From positions 1 to 14,435 of the forward strand of contig JAKMFY010000118.1 of NCBI GenBank assembly GCA_022425185.1: 14,435 nt of DNA, read 5' to 3'. Position numbers and translations under genes: made by a program. Within the stretch, counting starts at the first letter, position 1. Every line of letters begins with the position of its first letter. Of this stretch, positions 6,603 through 14,340 are shown piece after piece. Origin of the DNA: Candidatus Poseidoniaceae archaeon. Lineage in GTDB: Archaea > Thermoplasmatota > Poseidoniia > Poseidoniales > Poseidoniaceae. The notes beneath the pieces were generated by a model. That model saw nothing but the letters and a program-made list of their open reading frames with translations, did no database searches and had not been told where the DNA came from.

Positions 6603-9600
6603 ATGACAGTCCACGATGTTCGAATCGAAGTCACGCCTTTACAAACGGAAGGAATGCGCGATGTACGGGGAGATGTTGTACGTCGCCAACTTATTGCAGA
6701 CCACGGAATCGATGTAGGCATCGTTCGTAGTATCTGTGGATACCTCATTCGCAGTAAATACGATGCTTCTTCAATTACACCCCGAGTCCAAGACATATTT
6801 TCCGATCCAATCATTGAATTTGGTGCAGTTGACGCCACACTTATTCATGATGCAACTTTCTTTCCTCATACACCATCACTCTGCGTAACTGTTGGATTCA
6901 AGCCAGGCGTTACTGATAACCCAGGAGCTGCTGCAAACGACGGATTTCAGGTACTCTTCCCAGATGTAAATGCAGCAATATCCACATACACAACATATGT
7001 GTTTACGAATCTTCCAGAGACTGTTGACAATGCATGGCTTGCCTCAACACTTCATAACCAACTCATCGAGCGAGCGATTCTCGCTACACGAGATGACATT
7101 TCCTCTGGCAATGCTTCGGTAATCACTTTCCCAGAGAGACCAACTATCGTGCGTCAATCTCCATCAATCATTGATTTGGAAGTGGCTGACGAGGAACTCA
7201 TTCGTTTATCTGTTGATGGTTTACTCGCCCTCAATCTTACTGAAATGCAGGCGATACAAGCACATTATCGAATGATTGAACACCAAACAGCACGCGAGTC
7301 CGTTGGTATTTCCACAAATGCTCCTACAGATGTTGAATTGGAATGTCTCGCACAAACATGGAGTGAGCATTGTAAACACAAGATTTTCGCGAGTAAAATC
7401 CACCACATCGATACAGAAACAAATGAAGATTCTATCATCGATTCACTCTTCAAGACTCACATCATGAATCCAACCCACGATATGGCGAAGGAAGTAGATT
7501 GGCTTCTCTCAGTATTCCATGACAACTCGGGAGTTATCGCATGGAACGATGATTGGAGTATCTGTATGAAGGCAGAGACCCACAACTCCCCTTCAGCACT
7601 TGATCCATATGGCGGGGCTATGACTGGGATTGTCGGCGTGAACAGAGATATTCTAGGTACAGGTCTTGGTGCAAGACCTATAGCAAATACGGACGTTTTC
7701 TGCTTCGGACCTCCAACGTGGACTGGAGAATTACCATCCACACTTTTCCATCCTTCACGCGTTCTCCGTGGTGTTCACGCAGGCGTTCGCGTAGGTGGAA
7801 ATGAATCTGGGATCCCAACTGTTAACGGGGCGATTGTCTTTGATGAACGCTATATTGGGAAACCACTTGTTTATTGTGGAACAGTTGGGCTCATGCCGCG
7901 GCGCCTCGCAGATGGTCGAGAATCTCATGAAAAGAATCCAACACCAGGCGATGCTGTGTACATGGTTGGTGGTCGAGTTGGCTCCGATGGAATACATGGA
8001 GCAACGTTTTCATCTCTCGAATTAACAGACGAATCCCCTTCAAGCGCGGTACAAATAGGCGATCCAATCACTCAAAAGAAAATGATGGATATGATTCTTG
8101 AAGCGCGTGATGCGTGCCTCATCACCTGTATCACAGACAATGGCGCTGGTGGACTTTCTTCATCCATTGGTGAGATGGCTGAATACACAAACGGTTGTGA
8201 AATTGACTTAGGCAAGGTCCCACTCAAACAAGAAGGTCTTTCATCTTGGGAAATTCTTGTTTCAGAATCTCAAGAACGTATGACGGTTGCAGTGGCGCCC
8301 AAAGATACCGAAGCTTTCGAAGCCCTTGCAGCACTTCACGAGGTCGAAGCAACAGCTGTTGCAGAGTTTACAAATTCGGGGTATTTCCACGTTAAGCACG
8401 GTGAAGAAACAGTAGCATACCTTCCGATTGAATTCCTTCACGATGGCGTTCCCCAACTTGAATTGGAATCGGAATGGATTCCTCCAGTTCAGCCAGAATT
8501 TATCCCACCAGCATCTTTCGACAACACCAAGTTACTCGAAGAAATGCTTGCACGACCGAATATTGCTTCTAAGGAAACATGGGTTCGTCAATACGATCAC
8601 GAAGTTATGGCCCAAACTGCTGTTAAACCGTTTGTTGGAAAGGAAAGAGATGGCCCAGGTGATGCAGGCCTCATTGCTCCAATCCATGGAGATTCACAAG
8701 GAATTGTCGTATCTTGTGGAATCGCTCCAAGATATTCCGATATCGATGCTGGAGCAATGGTTGCTGCAGCCATTGACGAAGCAGTACGTAATGCAGTATG
8801 TGTGGGTGTTGACATAGATAAAATGGCTGGACTTGACAACTTTTGTTGGCCAGATCCAATTGAATCAGAAAAGACCCCTGATGGTAAATTCAAACTCGCT
8901 CAACTTGTTCGAGCCAATCGTGAATTGGAGCGAATTTGCCGAGCATATCGATTGCCTTGTGTCTCAGGTAAAGATTCGATGAAGAACGATTACGGCGTAT
9001 GGCCAAACAAAATCTCGATTCCTCCGACTATGCTTTTCTCTCTCTTTGGAAATCATATTGACGTACGAAATACAGCCACATCTAACTTCAAACAGCACGG
9101 ACAACGCATCTACCTCGTTGGAAACAGTAAGGATGAATTGGGCGCTTCAGAAATCGCTTATCATCTTACAGAGAAGAACCTCGCTGAAGGTATCGGCGGC
9201 AATGTACCTCGCTTACCCGAACCAGAACGTCAACTCGATATCTATCGTAGACTTTCCAAAACCATCCAAGATGGACTGATTCGAACCGCTCATGATTGCA
9301 GTGAAGGTGGACTTGCTGTAGCCGTCGCTGAGATGTGCATCGGTGGACGTTTGGGAGCCATTATCGACATTGATGGCATTGGAGAAGGAGATTCATTTTC
9401 TCGACTTTGGAGTGAATCCCTTGGAAGAATTATTGTTGCAGTAGACTCAGAACACGAAATGCAATTCATTGAAGCCATGAGCGATGCAGACATCCATCTA
9501 ATTGGGATGGTTACCGACACACAGAATCTCATTATCGAAGATGGCTATGAAGAATTGATTCAAGCCGATGTTGCAGTTCTAACCAATTCATGGAAAGAAG

Positions 9601-9626
9601 CACTCGATATGACTGGAGGTGTTTGA
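6603..9626 (+). CDS. purL: Phosphoribosylformylglycinamidine synthase, synthetase subunit (long-form PurL)
   Basis: Catalyses the ATP-dependent amidation of FGAR to FGAM in purine synthesis, using ammonia delivered by PurQ. At 1007 residues it is well above the roughly 720-760 of small PurL and below the roughly 1300 of the PurL-PurQ fusion of E. coli. Residues 1-230 form an extension that looks PurS-like, with two possible half-repeats (near 5-70 and 92-160, the second with FKPGVTDNPGAAANDG). The catalytic region follows: SEHCKHK (254-260), ETHNSPSALDPYGGAMTG (325-342), GVNRDILGTGLGARP (345-359), GVHAGVRVGGNESGIPTVNG (390-409), DNGAGGLSSSIGEMAEYTNG (512-531), then the second ATP-grasp-independent AIRS-like half with DEAVRNAVCVGVD (725-737), CVSGKDSMKND (786-796) and HDCSEGGLAVAVAE (897-910). 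No amidotransferase domain follows; purQ is the next gene with no gap. An ATG at 6573 is in frame but is followed by a stop two codons on. Confidence 0.96.
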   Translation: MTVHDVRIEVTPLQTEGMRDVRGDVVRRQLIADHGIDVGIVRSICGYLIRSKYDASSITPRVQDIFSDPIIEFGAVDATLIHDATFFPHTPSLCVTVGFKPGVTDNPGAAANDGFQVLFPDVNAAISTYTTYVFTNLPETVDNAWLASTLHNQLIERAILATRDDISSGNASVITFPERPTIVRQSPSIIDLEVADEELIRLSVDGLLALNLTEMQAIQAHYRMIEHQTARESVGISTNAPTDVELECLAQTWSEHCKHKIFASKIHHIDTETNEDSIIDSLFKTHIMNPTHDMAKEVDWLLSVFHDNSGVIAWNDDWSICMKAETHNSPSALDPYGGAMTGIVGVNRDILGTGLGARPIANTDVFCFGPPTWTGELPSTLFHPSRVLRGVHAGVRVGGNESGIPTVNGAIVFDERYIGKPLVYCGTVGLMPRRLADGRESHEKNPTPGDAVYMVGGRVGSDGIHGATFSSLELTDESPSSAVQIGDPITQKKMMDMILEARDACLITCITDNGAGGLSSSIGEMAEYTNGCEIDLGKVPLKQEGLSSWEILVSESQERMTVAVAPKDTEAFEALAALHEVEATAVAEFTNSGYFHVKHGEETVAYLPIEFLHDGVPQLELESEWIPPVQPEFIPPASFDNTKLLEEMLARPNIASKETWVRQYDHEVMAQTAVKPFVGKERDGPGDAGLIAPIHGDSQGIVVSCGIAPRYSDIDAGAMVAAAIDEAVRNAVCVGVDIDKMAGLDNFCWPDPIESEKTPDGKFKLAQLVRANRELERICRAYRLPCVSGKDSMKNDYGVWPNKISIPPTMLFSLFGNHIDVRNTATSNFKQHGQRIYLVGNSKDELGASEIAYHLTEKNLAEGIGGNVPRLPEPERQLDIYRRLSKTIQDGLIRTAHDCSEGGLAVAVAEMCIGGRLGAIIDIDGIGEGDSFSRLWSESLGRIIVAVDSEHEMQFIEAMSDADIHLIGMVTDTQNLIIEDGYEELIQADVAVLTNSWKEALDMTGGV
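9615..9621 (+). promoter_or_regulatory. Ribosome binding site of purQ inside the purL end
   Basis: GGAGGTG sits within the last codons of purL, 5 bases before the purQ ATG at 9627, which follows the purL TGA directly. This arrangement indicates translational coupling and balanced production of the two subunits. Confidence 0.75.
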
Positions 9627-10463
9627 ATGACCGCTGATGTACGTGTAGCAGTTCTTTTCGGTTTTGGAATTAACTGTGATCGTGAAACAGCAGCTGTGTT
9701 TGATATGGTTGGGGGTACTTCTGAGCGCCTTCACGTAAACCACCTCGTACAAGGAAACCGAAGTCTGGAAGAGTTCGATATTCTTGCAGTTCCCGGTGGT
9801 TTTTCCTTTGGCGACCATCTGGGCAGTGGTCGTTTGCTTGGAAATCGGCTTCGTTTTGCATTAAGGGAACAACTTCAGAAATTTGTTAGTTCAGGAAAAC
9901 CAATTATTGGAATTTGTAACGGATTTCAAGCACTGGTTAAGACAGGCTTACTACCTGGGCCAGAGAACGCCTCACTTGAACCGGATTTGATTCAACGAGC
10001 AAGTCTAACACTCAACAATACAGGTCGATATGAAGACCGTTGGGTTACATTAGAATTTGATTCTGAGAGCCCATGCATCTGGACAAAAGGAATCCAAAGA
10101 ATCGAATGTCCAGTACGTCATGGAGAAGGGCGCTTCGTTATGCCGACAGAAATGGAACTCGACAACCTCTCACAAAATCACCAACTAACAGTTCGCTATG
10201 TCGATCCATCTACAGATTCAGGGACTGGGCTTTCAGATGATTTGTTGCCATTCCCCTTAAGCCCAAATGGAAGTATGCGTAACATTGCTGGGATATGTGA
10301 TCCAACAGGCCTCGTCTTTGGTCTCATGCCACACCCAGAAGCATTCTACACAATGTGGCTCCACCCTGAACACACATCAATGAAACTGAACGAAGATGAG
10401 TGGGAAGGTTCGGGCTTACAGATATTCAGAAATGCCGTTGAGTACGTTCGAAGTCAACGGTGA
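9627..10463 (+). CDS. purQ: Phosphoribosylformylglycinamidine synthase, glutaminase subunit (PurQ)
   Basis: Class I glutamine amidotransferase that releases ammonia from glutamine for PurL in FGAM synthesis. The expected catalytic triad is visible: nucleophile C97 in GICNGFQAL (95-103) and H236/E238 in LMPHPEAF (233-240). The N-terminal strand VAVLFGFGINCDRE (7-20) and the oxyanion-side loop VPGGFSFGDHLGSG (55-68) also match PurQ. At 278 residues it is longer than the roughly 225 of the PurQ that works with small PurL and PurS, and closer to the amidotransferase domain of large fused enzymes, which agrees with the long PurL next to it. The gene starts immediately after the purL stop. Confidence 0.96.
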   Translation: MTADVRVAVLFGFGINCDRETAAVFDMVGGTSERLHVNHLVQGNRSLEEFDILAVPGGFSFGDHLGSGRLLGNRLRFALREQLQKFVSSGKPIIGICNGFQALVKTGLLPGPENASLEPDLIQRASLTLNNTGRYEDRWVTLEFDSESPCIWTKGIQRIECPVRHGEGRFVMPTEMELDNLSQNHQLTVRYVDPSTDSGTGLSDDLLPFPLSPNGSMRNIAGICDPTGLVFGLMPHPEAFYTMWLHPEHTSMKLNEDEWEGSGLQIFRNAVEYVRSQR

Positions 10464-10469
10464 GATTCA

Positions 10470-11462
10470 ATGAGTCGTCGCAAAGACATCGACCAATTAC
10501 GAGGCGTTGCGATTCTTCTCATGGTCATGGTCCATTCTGCGGCAACTTGGGCGCCTTCTGATGCCTCAACTACGAGCATTCTTGCCGTTACTATAGGAGG
10601 CTTGGGCGGCTTAGCAGCCCCATTATTCGTTACAGTTGGAGGATGGGTTACGGTTCAATCGAGATGGACTTTACGGAAGGCATTGATCCGATTCTTTTTT
10701 CTTTATGCAGCCCAAATACTTGTGAATATTTCTGCGCCACAACTCTTTGACCCATTCTCACCAGGAGTTCTCACTCTTTTCGCTGTACTCTATCTGACAG
10801 CACCACTCTGGGTTAGAGTGAGTGAGAATATACAGATGACGATCATCGTAGGAATTGGAATAATAGCGCTTAATCACAGCCTCATTTCAACACATGGGGC
10901 ATTGAATTGGGACGATAGAACATACGTTGGGGGGATTTTAGAACACGTCAAACATCTTCTCCTAACAGGAACATATCCACTCTTACCATGGGTATTGTTT
11001 TCCTTACTTGGAGCATCCATCAATAATCTCAAACCTTCTCAGAGAACTCTCAGAACGCTAGGATTGGGGGGATTTCTGGTTAGTGCTTACTTCTTGTACA
11101 AATCTACACAGGAAAACATTCCATTCGCTCAACCTTCGGGTGAAGCTATGTTGACGTTTTTCCCAGCAAATACTGCTTTCATAATCGCAGCACTGACAGG
11201 CGTGACCCTCATTTGGACAATGCTTGAGAAGAAGGACTCAAAGATCGGACTACATCATCTAGGAAGACTTTCCTTGACGCTTTACGTTGTCCACTTTATT
11301 CCTCTAAGCATGTTTGATGATGCAAACTTAGGGCTTTCTTTTGCGAGTATATTGGTGCTTGGATATACGTTACTATGGTGGCCAATTAGTTTGGTTCACC
11401 AGAGGCTATTCCCAACACGGTCACTCGAGAGTATGTTACGAAGTCTAACTCAGCAGAGATAA
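10470..11462 (+). CDS. Polytopic membrane acyltransferase-like protein (HGSNAT/DUF1624 or DUF418 type)
   Basis: Integral membrane protein of 330 residues with about eight to ten hydrophobic spans and short loops. The N-terminus carries KDIDQLRGVAILLMVMVH (5-22), the D-x-LRG...H pattern shared by membrane acyltransferases of the acyltransferase-3 and HGSNAT/DUF1624 families; H22 is the conserved histidine. TYPLLPWVLFSLLGASI (168-184) and GRLSLTLYVVHF (265-276) resemble segments of DUF1624/DUF418 proteins. The likely role is transfer of an acyl group onto a surface sugar, lipid or other envelope compound, but donor and acceptor are unknown. GGTGAG at 10459-10464 overlaps the purQ stop and lies 5 bases before the ATG, so it is probably translated from the purine transcript. 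No purine-related function is implied by that. Family assignment is by eye. Confidence 0.65.
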   Translation: MSRRKDIDQLRGVAILLMVMVHSAATWAPSDASTTSILAVTIGGLGGLAAPLFVTVGGWVTVQSRWTLRKALIRFFFLYAAQILVNISAPQLFDPFSPGVLTLFAVLYLTAPLWVRVSENIQMTIIVGIGIIALNHSLISTHGALNWDDRTYVGGILEHVKHLLLTGTYPLLPWVLFSLLGASINNLKPSQRTLRTLGLGGFLVSAYFLYKSTQENIPFAQPSGEAMLTFFPANTAFIIAALTGVTLIWTMLEKKDSKIGLHHLGRLSLTLYVVHFIPLSMFDDANLGLSFASILVLGYTLLWWPISLVHQRLFPTRSLESMLRSLTQQR

Positions 11463-11491
11463 GGAAGAGGGTGCATAATGCACCCTCTTCC
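11463..11491. terminator. Perfect 13-bp hairpin between convergent genes
   Basis: GGAAGAGGGTGCA (11463-11475) is followed by a TAA loop and its exact complement TGCACCCTCTTCC (11479-11491). It begins one base after the stop codon of the membrane acyltransferase gene and lies 30 bp beyond the 3' end of the rhodopsin gene, so it could end or protect transcripts from both sides. Neither side has a strong T-run, so it is not a textbook intrinsic terminator, and archaeal termination usually relies on T-runs. A role in 3'-end formation or transcript stability is inferred. Confidence 0.6.
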
Positions 11492-11521
11492 AATCTTGTT
11501 CCGTTGCGATGAATAACTCAA

Positions 11522-12415
11522 TCAAGCATTCATTGCTTCGGTTGCTTTCTTAGCACCCATCCATGCAACAATACCGAATCCGATCTTGTTAATCATGTCA
11601 GCAATGTTGTATGCAATACCCATCCAAAGTTCTCCCTTGGCTCCGATATCGATGATTTCGACTTCTGGGCTGAAGAGGTAACCGAGTGGGTAAATGATCC
11701 AGCCAACGAGGATGAATGTACGAAGTGCATCAGTACTCCACTTGAGTTCGTCCTTGATCTTGCTGTTATCGACACCAAGACCGTCGTAAAGACCGAATGG
11801 AAGACCTGTGGCGACCATGATCATAGCCCAGCCAACTCCTCCGAGGATGAGTGCGACCATACCGTTCATGAGGCCAGCTTCACCGACGTATCCGAATCCA
11901 ATCATAATGAGGGCACCTGTGAAACAGATACCAGTGAATCCAAGACCAGCGAACTTAGCGTCTGTGATTGCATCCTTGCCAACAAGGCTAGGGAATTTGA
12001 GGGCCATGAGTGGGACTGTAATGATCCAGTCCATGTAACGGTACTCAACGGAGACTACTTGGTGGTCTACGTAGACACCACGCATGTAGTAGTAGTGGAA
12101 CGCAGCAATACCAACAATCAATGCAGAGATTGTCATTGTGGTTCTGTATTCCTTTGCAACGTTGCTTCTCTCGCTCATGAAGAAGACGAAAGCTGCACCC
12201 ATTGAGATGTAACCGACGAAGAAGAGGAAGAAGGTGACGAGTTCTAGTCCGTCGTTCTCTCCGTCATTCAACCAATCAACTGTTGCTGGGTTTGTGGTCT
12301 CTGCAGCAACTGGAAGTGCAATTGCAGTAATTGAAAGCATCAAAACAGCGAAAATAACGCTGTTGCGACGGTTCAACTTTAGGCTTTTTAGTTTGGTATC
12401 GCTATGATTTAGCAT
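11522..12415 (-). CDS. Proteorhodopsin-type light-driven proton pump with D-T-K motif
   Basis: Seven-helix retinal protein expected to pump protons outward in light. Numbering here starts at a possible TTG at 12424; the preferred ATG at 12415 is residue 4, giving 297 residues. A hydrophobic segment (about 22-40) ending in PVAAETT looks like a cleavable signal peptide, as in proteorhodopsins. Helix C reads RYMDWIITVPLMALK: R129, D132 (primary acceptor, D97 of proteorhodopsin), T136 (T101) and K143 at the usual proton-donor position (E108). Residue M140 is at the spectral tuning position (105) and suggests green absorption. H110 matches H75. Helix G YNIADMINK carries D276 and the retinal Schiff-base lysine K280. 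The gene has its own TATA box and lies downstream of an ABC exporter on the same strand. No retinal or carotenoid synthesis gene is in the window. Confidence 0.95.
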   Translation of the reverse strand: MLNHSDTKLKSLKLNRRNSVIFAVLMLSITAIALPVAAETTNPATVDWLNDGENDGLELVTFFLFFVGYISMGAAFVFFMSERSNVAKEYRTTMTISALIVGIAAFHYYYMRGVYVDHQVVSVEYRYMDWIITVPLMALKFPSLVGKDAITDAKFAGLGFTGICFTGALIMIGFGYVGEAGLMNGMVALILGGVGWAMIMVATGLPFGLYDGLGVDNSKIKDELKWSTDALRTFILVGWIIYPLGYLFSPEVEIIDIGAKGELWMGIAYNIADMINKIGFGIVAWMGAKKATEAMNA

Positions 12416-12445
12416 GTTACTCAAGGATAAGCAACACAGTCGCGG

Positions 12446-12457
12446 ATATATATTTTT
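12446..12457 (-). promoter_or_regulatory. TATA box of the rhodopsin gene
   Basis: On the minus strand the sequence AAAAATATATAT is centred near 12451, about 26 bp before 12424 and 36 bp before the ATG at 12415. This predicts a start of transcription near 12424 and a leader of about 9 bases or less, with no clear Shine-Dalgarno. The element lies in the 60-bp gap after the ABC exporter, giving the rhodopsin independent expression. Confidence 0.65.
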
Positions 12458-12475
12458 GTGTTAGAATTAGAACAT

Positions 12476-14254
12476 TTATTCTATATTACTACCTGTCTGA
12501 ACGCGCCATAGTGATGCGTACTTTCCATCAATATTAACTAAATCATCATGAGTTCCATTTTCAATTATTGATCCATCTTCAAACACTAAAATTCGGTGCG
12601 CATTTCTTACCGTCGATAGTCTGTGAGCAACAATCATTGTTGTTCTTTCTCGACTAATCGTTGCGATACTTCTCTGAAGTGCTGCTTCGGTTTCATTATC
12701 AACAGCAGACGTCGCTTCATCTAAAATAAGCAAAGGAGCATCTTTTAGAATCGCTCGAGCAATCGCAATCCTCTGCCGTTGCCCCCCAGATAAGCGATAT
12801 CCGCCTTCACCAACCAATGTATCCCAACTTTTAGGAAGTGCTTCAATGAAATCGAATGCTTCAGCAATTACAGCAGCATCTTCGATTTCTTTATCAGTTG
12901 CATCCTCTTTACCATAACGAATATTTTCTCGGATGGTAGTTGGGAAGAGCGTTACATGTTGAGATACCAAAGCGATAGAATCCCTTAATGAAGAAAGCGT
13001 ATAATCTGTAATTGAATTATTTCCCCATACAATTTCGCCTTGCGATGGCTCAGCAAAACGAAGTAAGAATCGTGTTAGTGTTGTTTTCCCAGAACCAGTG
13101 GTCCCAACAACGCCCACCGTGGTTCCAGATTCGATTTCCATATTGAAATCGGTAAACAATTCATCTCGATCGGGATAAGCAAATGAAACATTCTTGAAGA
13201 GAATGGAATCTACCTTGGCATCTTCTCTGTCGAGTACTTTATGGCCATCAACAATAGAACTTGGACGTTCCAAAAGGGTGAGGATTCGTATCGAAGATGC
13301 CATTGCTCTTTGATAGAGATCGAACGTTTCACCAAGACGTGTTAGGGGCCATAGCAAACGTTGGGTCATGAAAACTAAAACTGAGTACGCACCTACAGCA
13401 AGGACTCCATCGAGTGCTAATTTGCCACCAAGAAGCAGAGTGGCTGTAAAACCAGCCAGAATTGCCATTCGGATTAGAGGTACAAATGCTGCAGATAGAC
13501 GAATGGCCGATTTGTTTGCGCCTCTGTAGGATTCAGATAGCGCTTCAACACGCTTCAATTCTTTTTCCTCGCTTGTAAAAGACTGAATTGTAGCCATTCC
13601 AGTCAAATCATTTTCAAGAAGAGCATTGAGTTGTCCAGCAGTATGGCGAACTTCTTGATACCGAGATTGAAGTTTTTTCTGATAGAGAAACGATCCCCAC
13701 AAGATAACAGGGATTGGTAGGACAGCAAAGAGGGCAATCTTCCAAGACAAGAAGATGAAGACAGAACCAACAACAATGACGGTTGTTGTCACTTGCAGGA
13801 GGTCATTTGCCCCCTTATCGAGGAACCGTTCTAATTGGTTGACATCATCGTTCATTACAGCAAGGAGATCTCCTTTTTGATGTTCATCAAACCATGACAT
13901 TGCCTGGTGCTGGACGTGATCGAAGGTAACAAGGCGGAGGTTATGTTGAACAGTTTGTGCTAAGTTCCGCCATAAAATAGCATAGAAATATTCGAACAGA
14001 GATTCCAATCCCCATATTACGAATGTGGCTACTGCAAGCACAATCAGTTGGTTCCAAGGATCAATAACACCCCAATCTCCAAGCAACGAATCTTCTTTTT
14101 GTACGACAACATCAACTGCAACGCCGATGAGCAGAGGGGGAGCTAAATCCCAGATTTTATTCAAAATGGAACAAAGTATAGCGAGACGAATTTTACCTTT
14201 AGGAGCATCAGAGCGCTTGAGAATTCTACGTAGGGGTTTCTCAATCGTTTCCAT
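12476..14254 (-). CDS. ABC exporter half-transporter (MsbA/multidrug type)
   Basis: Inner-membrane exporter, membrane domain and ATPase in one 592-residue chain that would act as a dimer. Residues about 20-310 hold six membrane spans; the coupling region MSWFDEHQKGDLLAVMNDDVNQ (119-140) is typical of type I exporters. The ATPase (about 350-585) has Walker A GTTGSGKTT (384-392), Q-loop SQHVTLFPTTIRENI (431-445), X-loop and signature GEGGYRLSGGQRQR (482-495), Walker B LLILDEATS (508-516) with the catalytic glutamate E513, and H544 in AHRLS. All ATPase residues are intact, so a homodimer with two working sites is possible. Substrate (lipid, drug, other) cannot be told. The ATG at 14254 fits the family N-terminus. 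It is transcribed toward the rhodopsin and is divergent from the gene starting at 14341. Confidence 0.92.
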   Translation of the reverse strand: METIEKPLRRILKRSDAPKGKIRLAILCSILNKIWDLAPPLLIGVAVDVVVQKEDSLLGDWGVIDPWNQLIVLAVATFVIWGLESLFEYFYAILWRNLAQTVQHNLRLVTFDHVQHQAMSWFDEHQKGDLLAVMNDDVNQLERFLDKGANDLLQVTTTVIVVGSVFIFLSWKIALFAVLPIPVILWGSFLYQKKLQSRYQEVRHTAGQLNALLENDLTGMATIQSFTSEEKELKRVEALSESYRGANKSAIRLSAAFVPLIRMAILAGFTATLLLGGKLALDGVLAVGAYSVLVFMTQRLLWPLTRLGETFDLYQRAMASSIRILTLLERPSSIVDGHKVLDREDAKVDSILFKNVSFAYPDRDELFTDFNMEIESGTTVGVVGTTGSGKTTLTRFLLRFAEPSQGEIVWGNNSITDYTLSSLRDSIALVSQHVTLFPTTIRENIRYGKEDATDKEIEDAAVIAEAFDFIEALPKSWDTLVGEGGYRLSGGQRQRIAIARAILKDAPLLILDEATSAVDNETEAALQRSIATISRERTTMIVAHRLSTVRNAHRILVFEDGSIIENGTHDDLVNIDGKYASLWRVQTGSNIE

Positions 14255-14340
14255 GGATGCTTGCTACAGGCTCGGGTTTGTGAAGTCTTGCTAAACAAAA
14301 GTGAAACAACCTTAAATGCTATTACAGTTCAATAGAGGCC
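14255..14340. other. Divergent intergenic promoter region
   Basis: 86-bp gap between the start codons of the ABC exporter (minus) and the gene at 14341 (plus). It holds one clear TATA-like element (14311-14318) suited to the plus-strand gene. For the exporter the same AT-rich site would imply a leader of about 35 bases; a second AT-rich run (14291-14300) would suit a shorter leader. I cannot choose between them. Confidence 0.4.
14311..14318 (+). promoter_or_regulatory. TATA-like element for a leaderless transcript
   Basis: CTTAAATG is centred near 14315, 26 bp before the GTG at 14341. This is the spacing expected if transcription begins at the start codon itself, as in leaderless archaeal genes. 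Confidence 0.45.
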
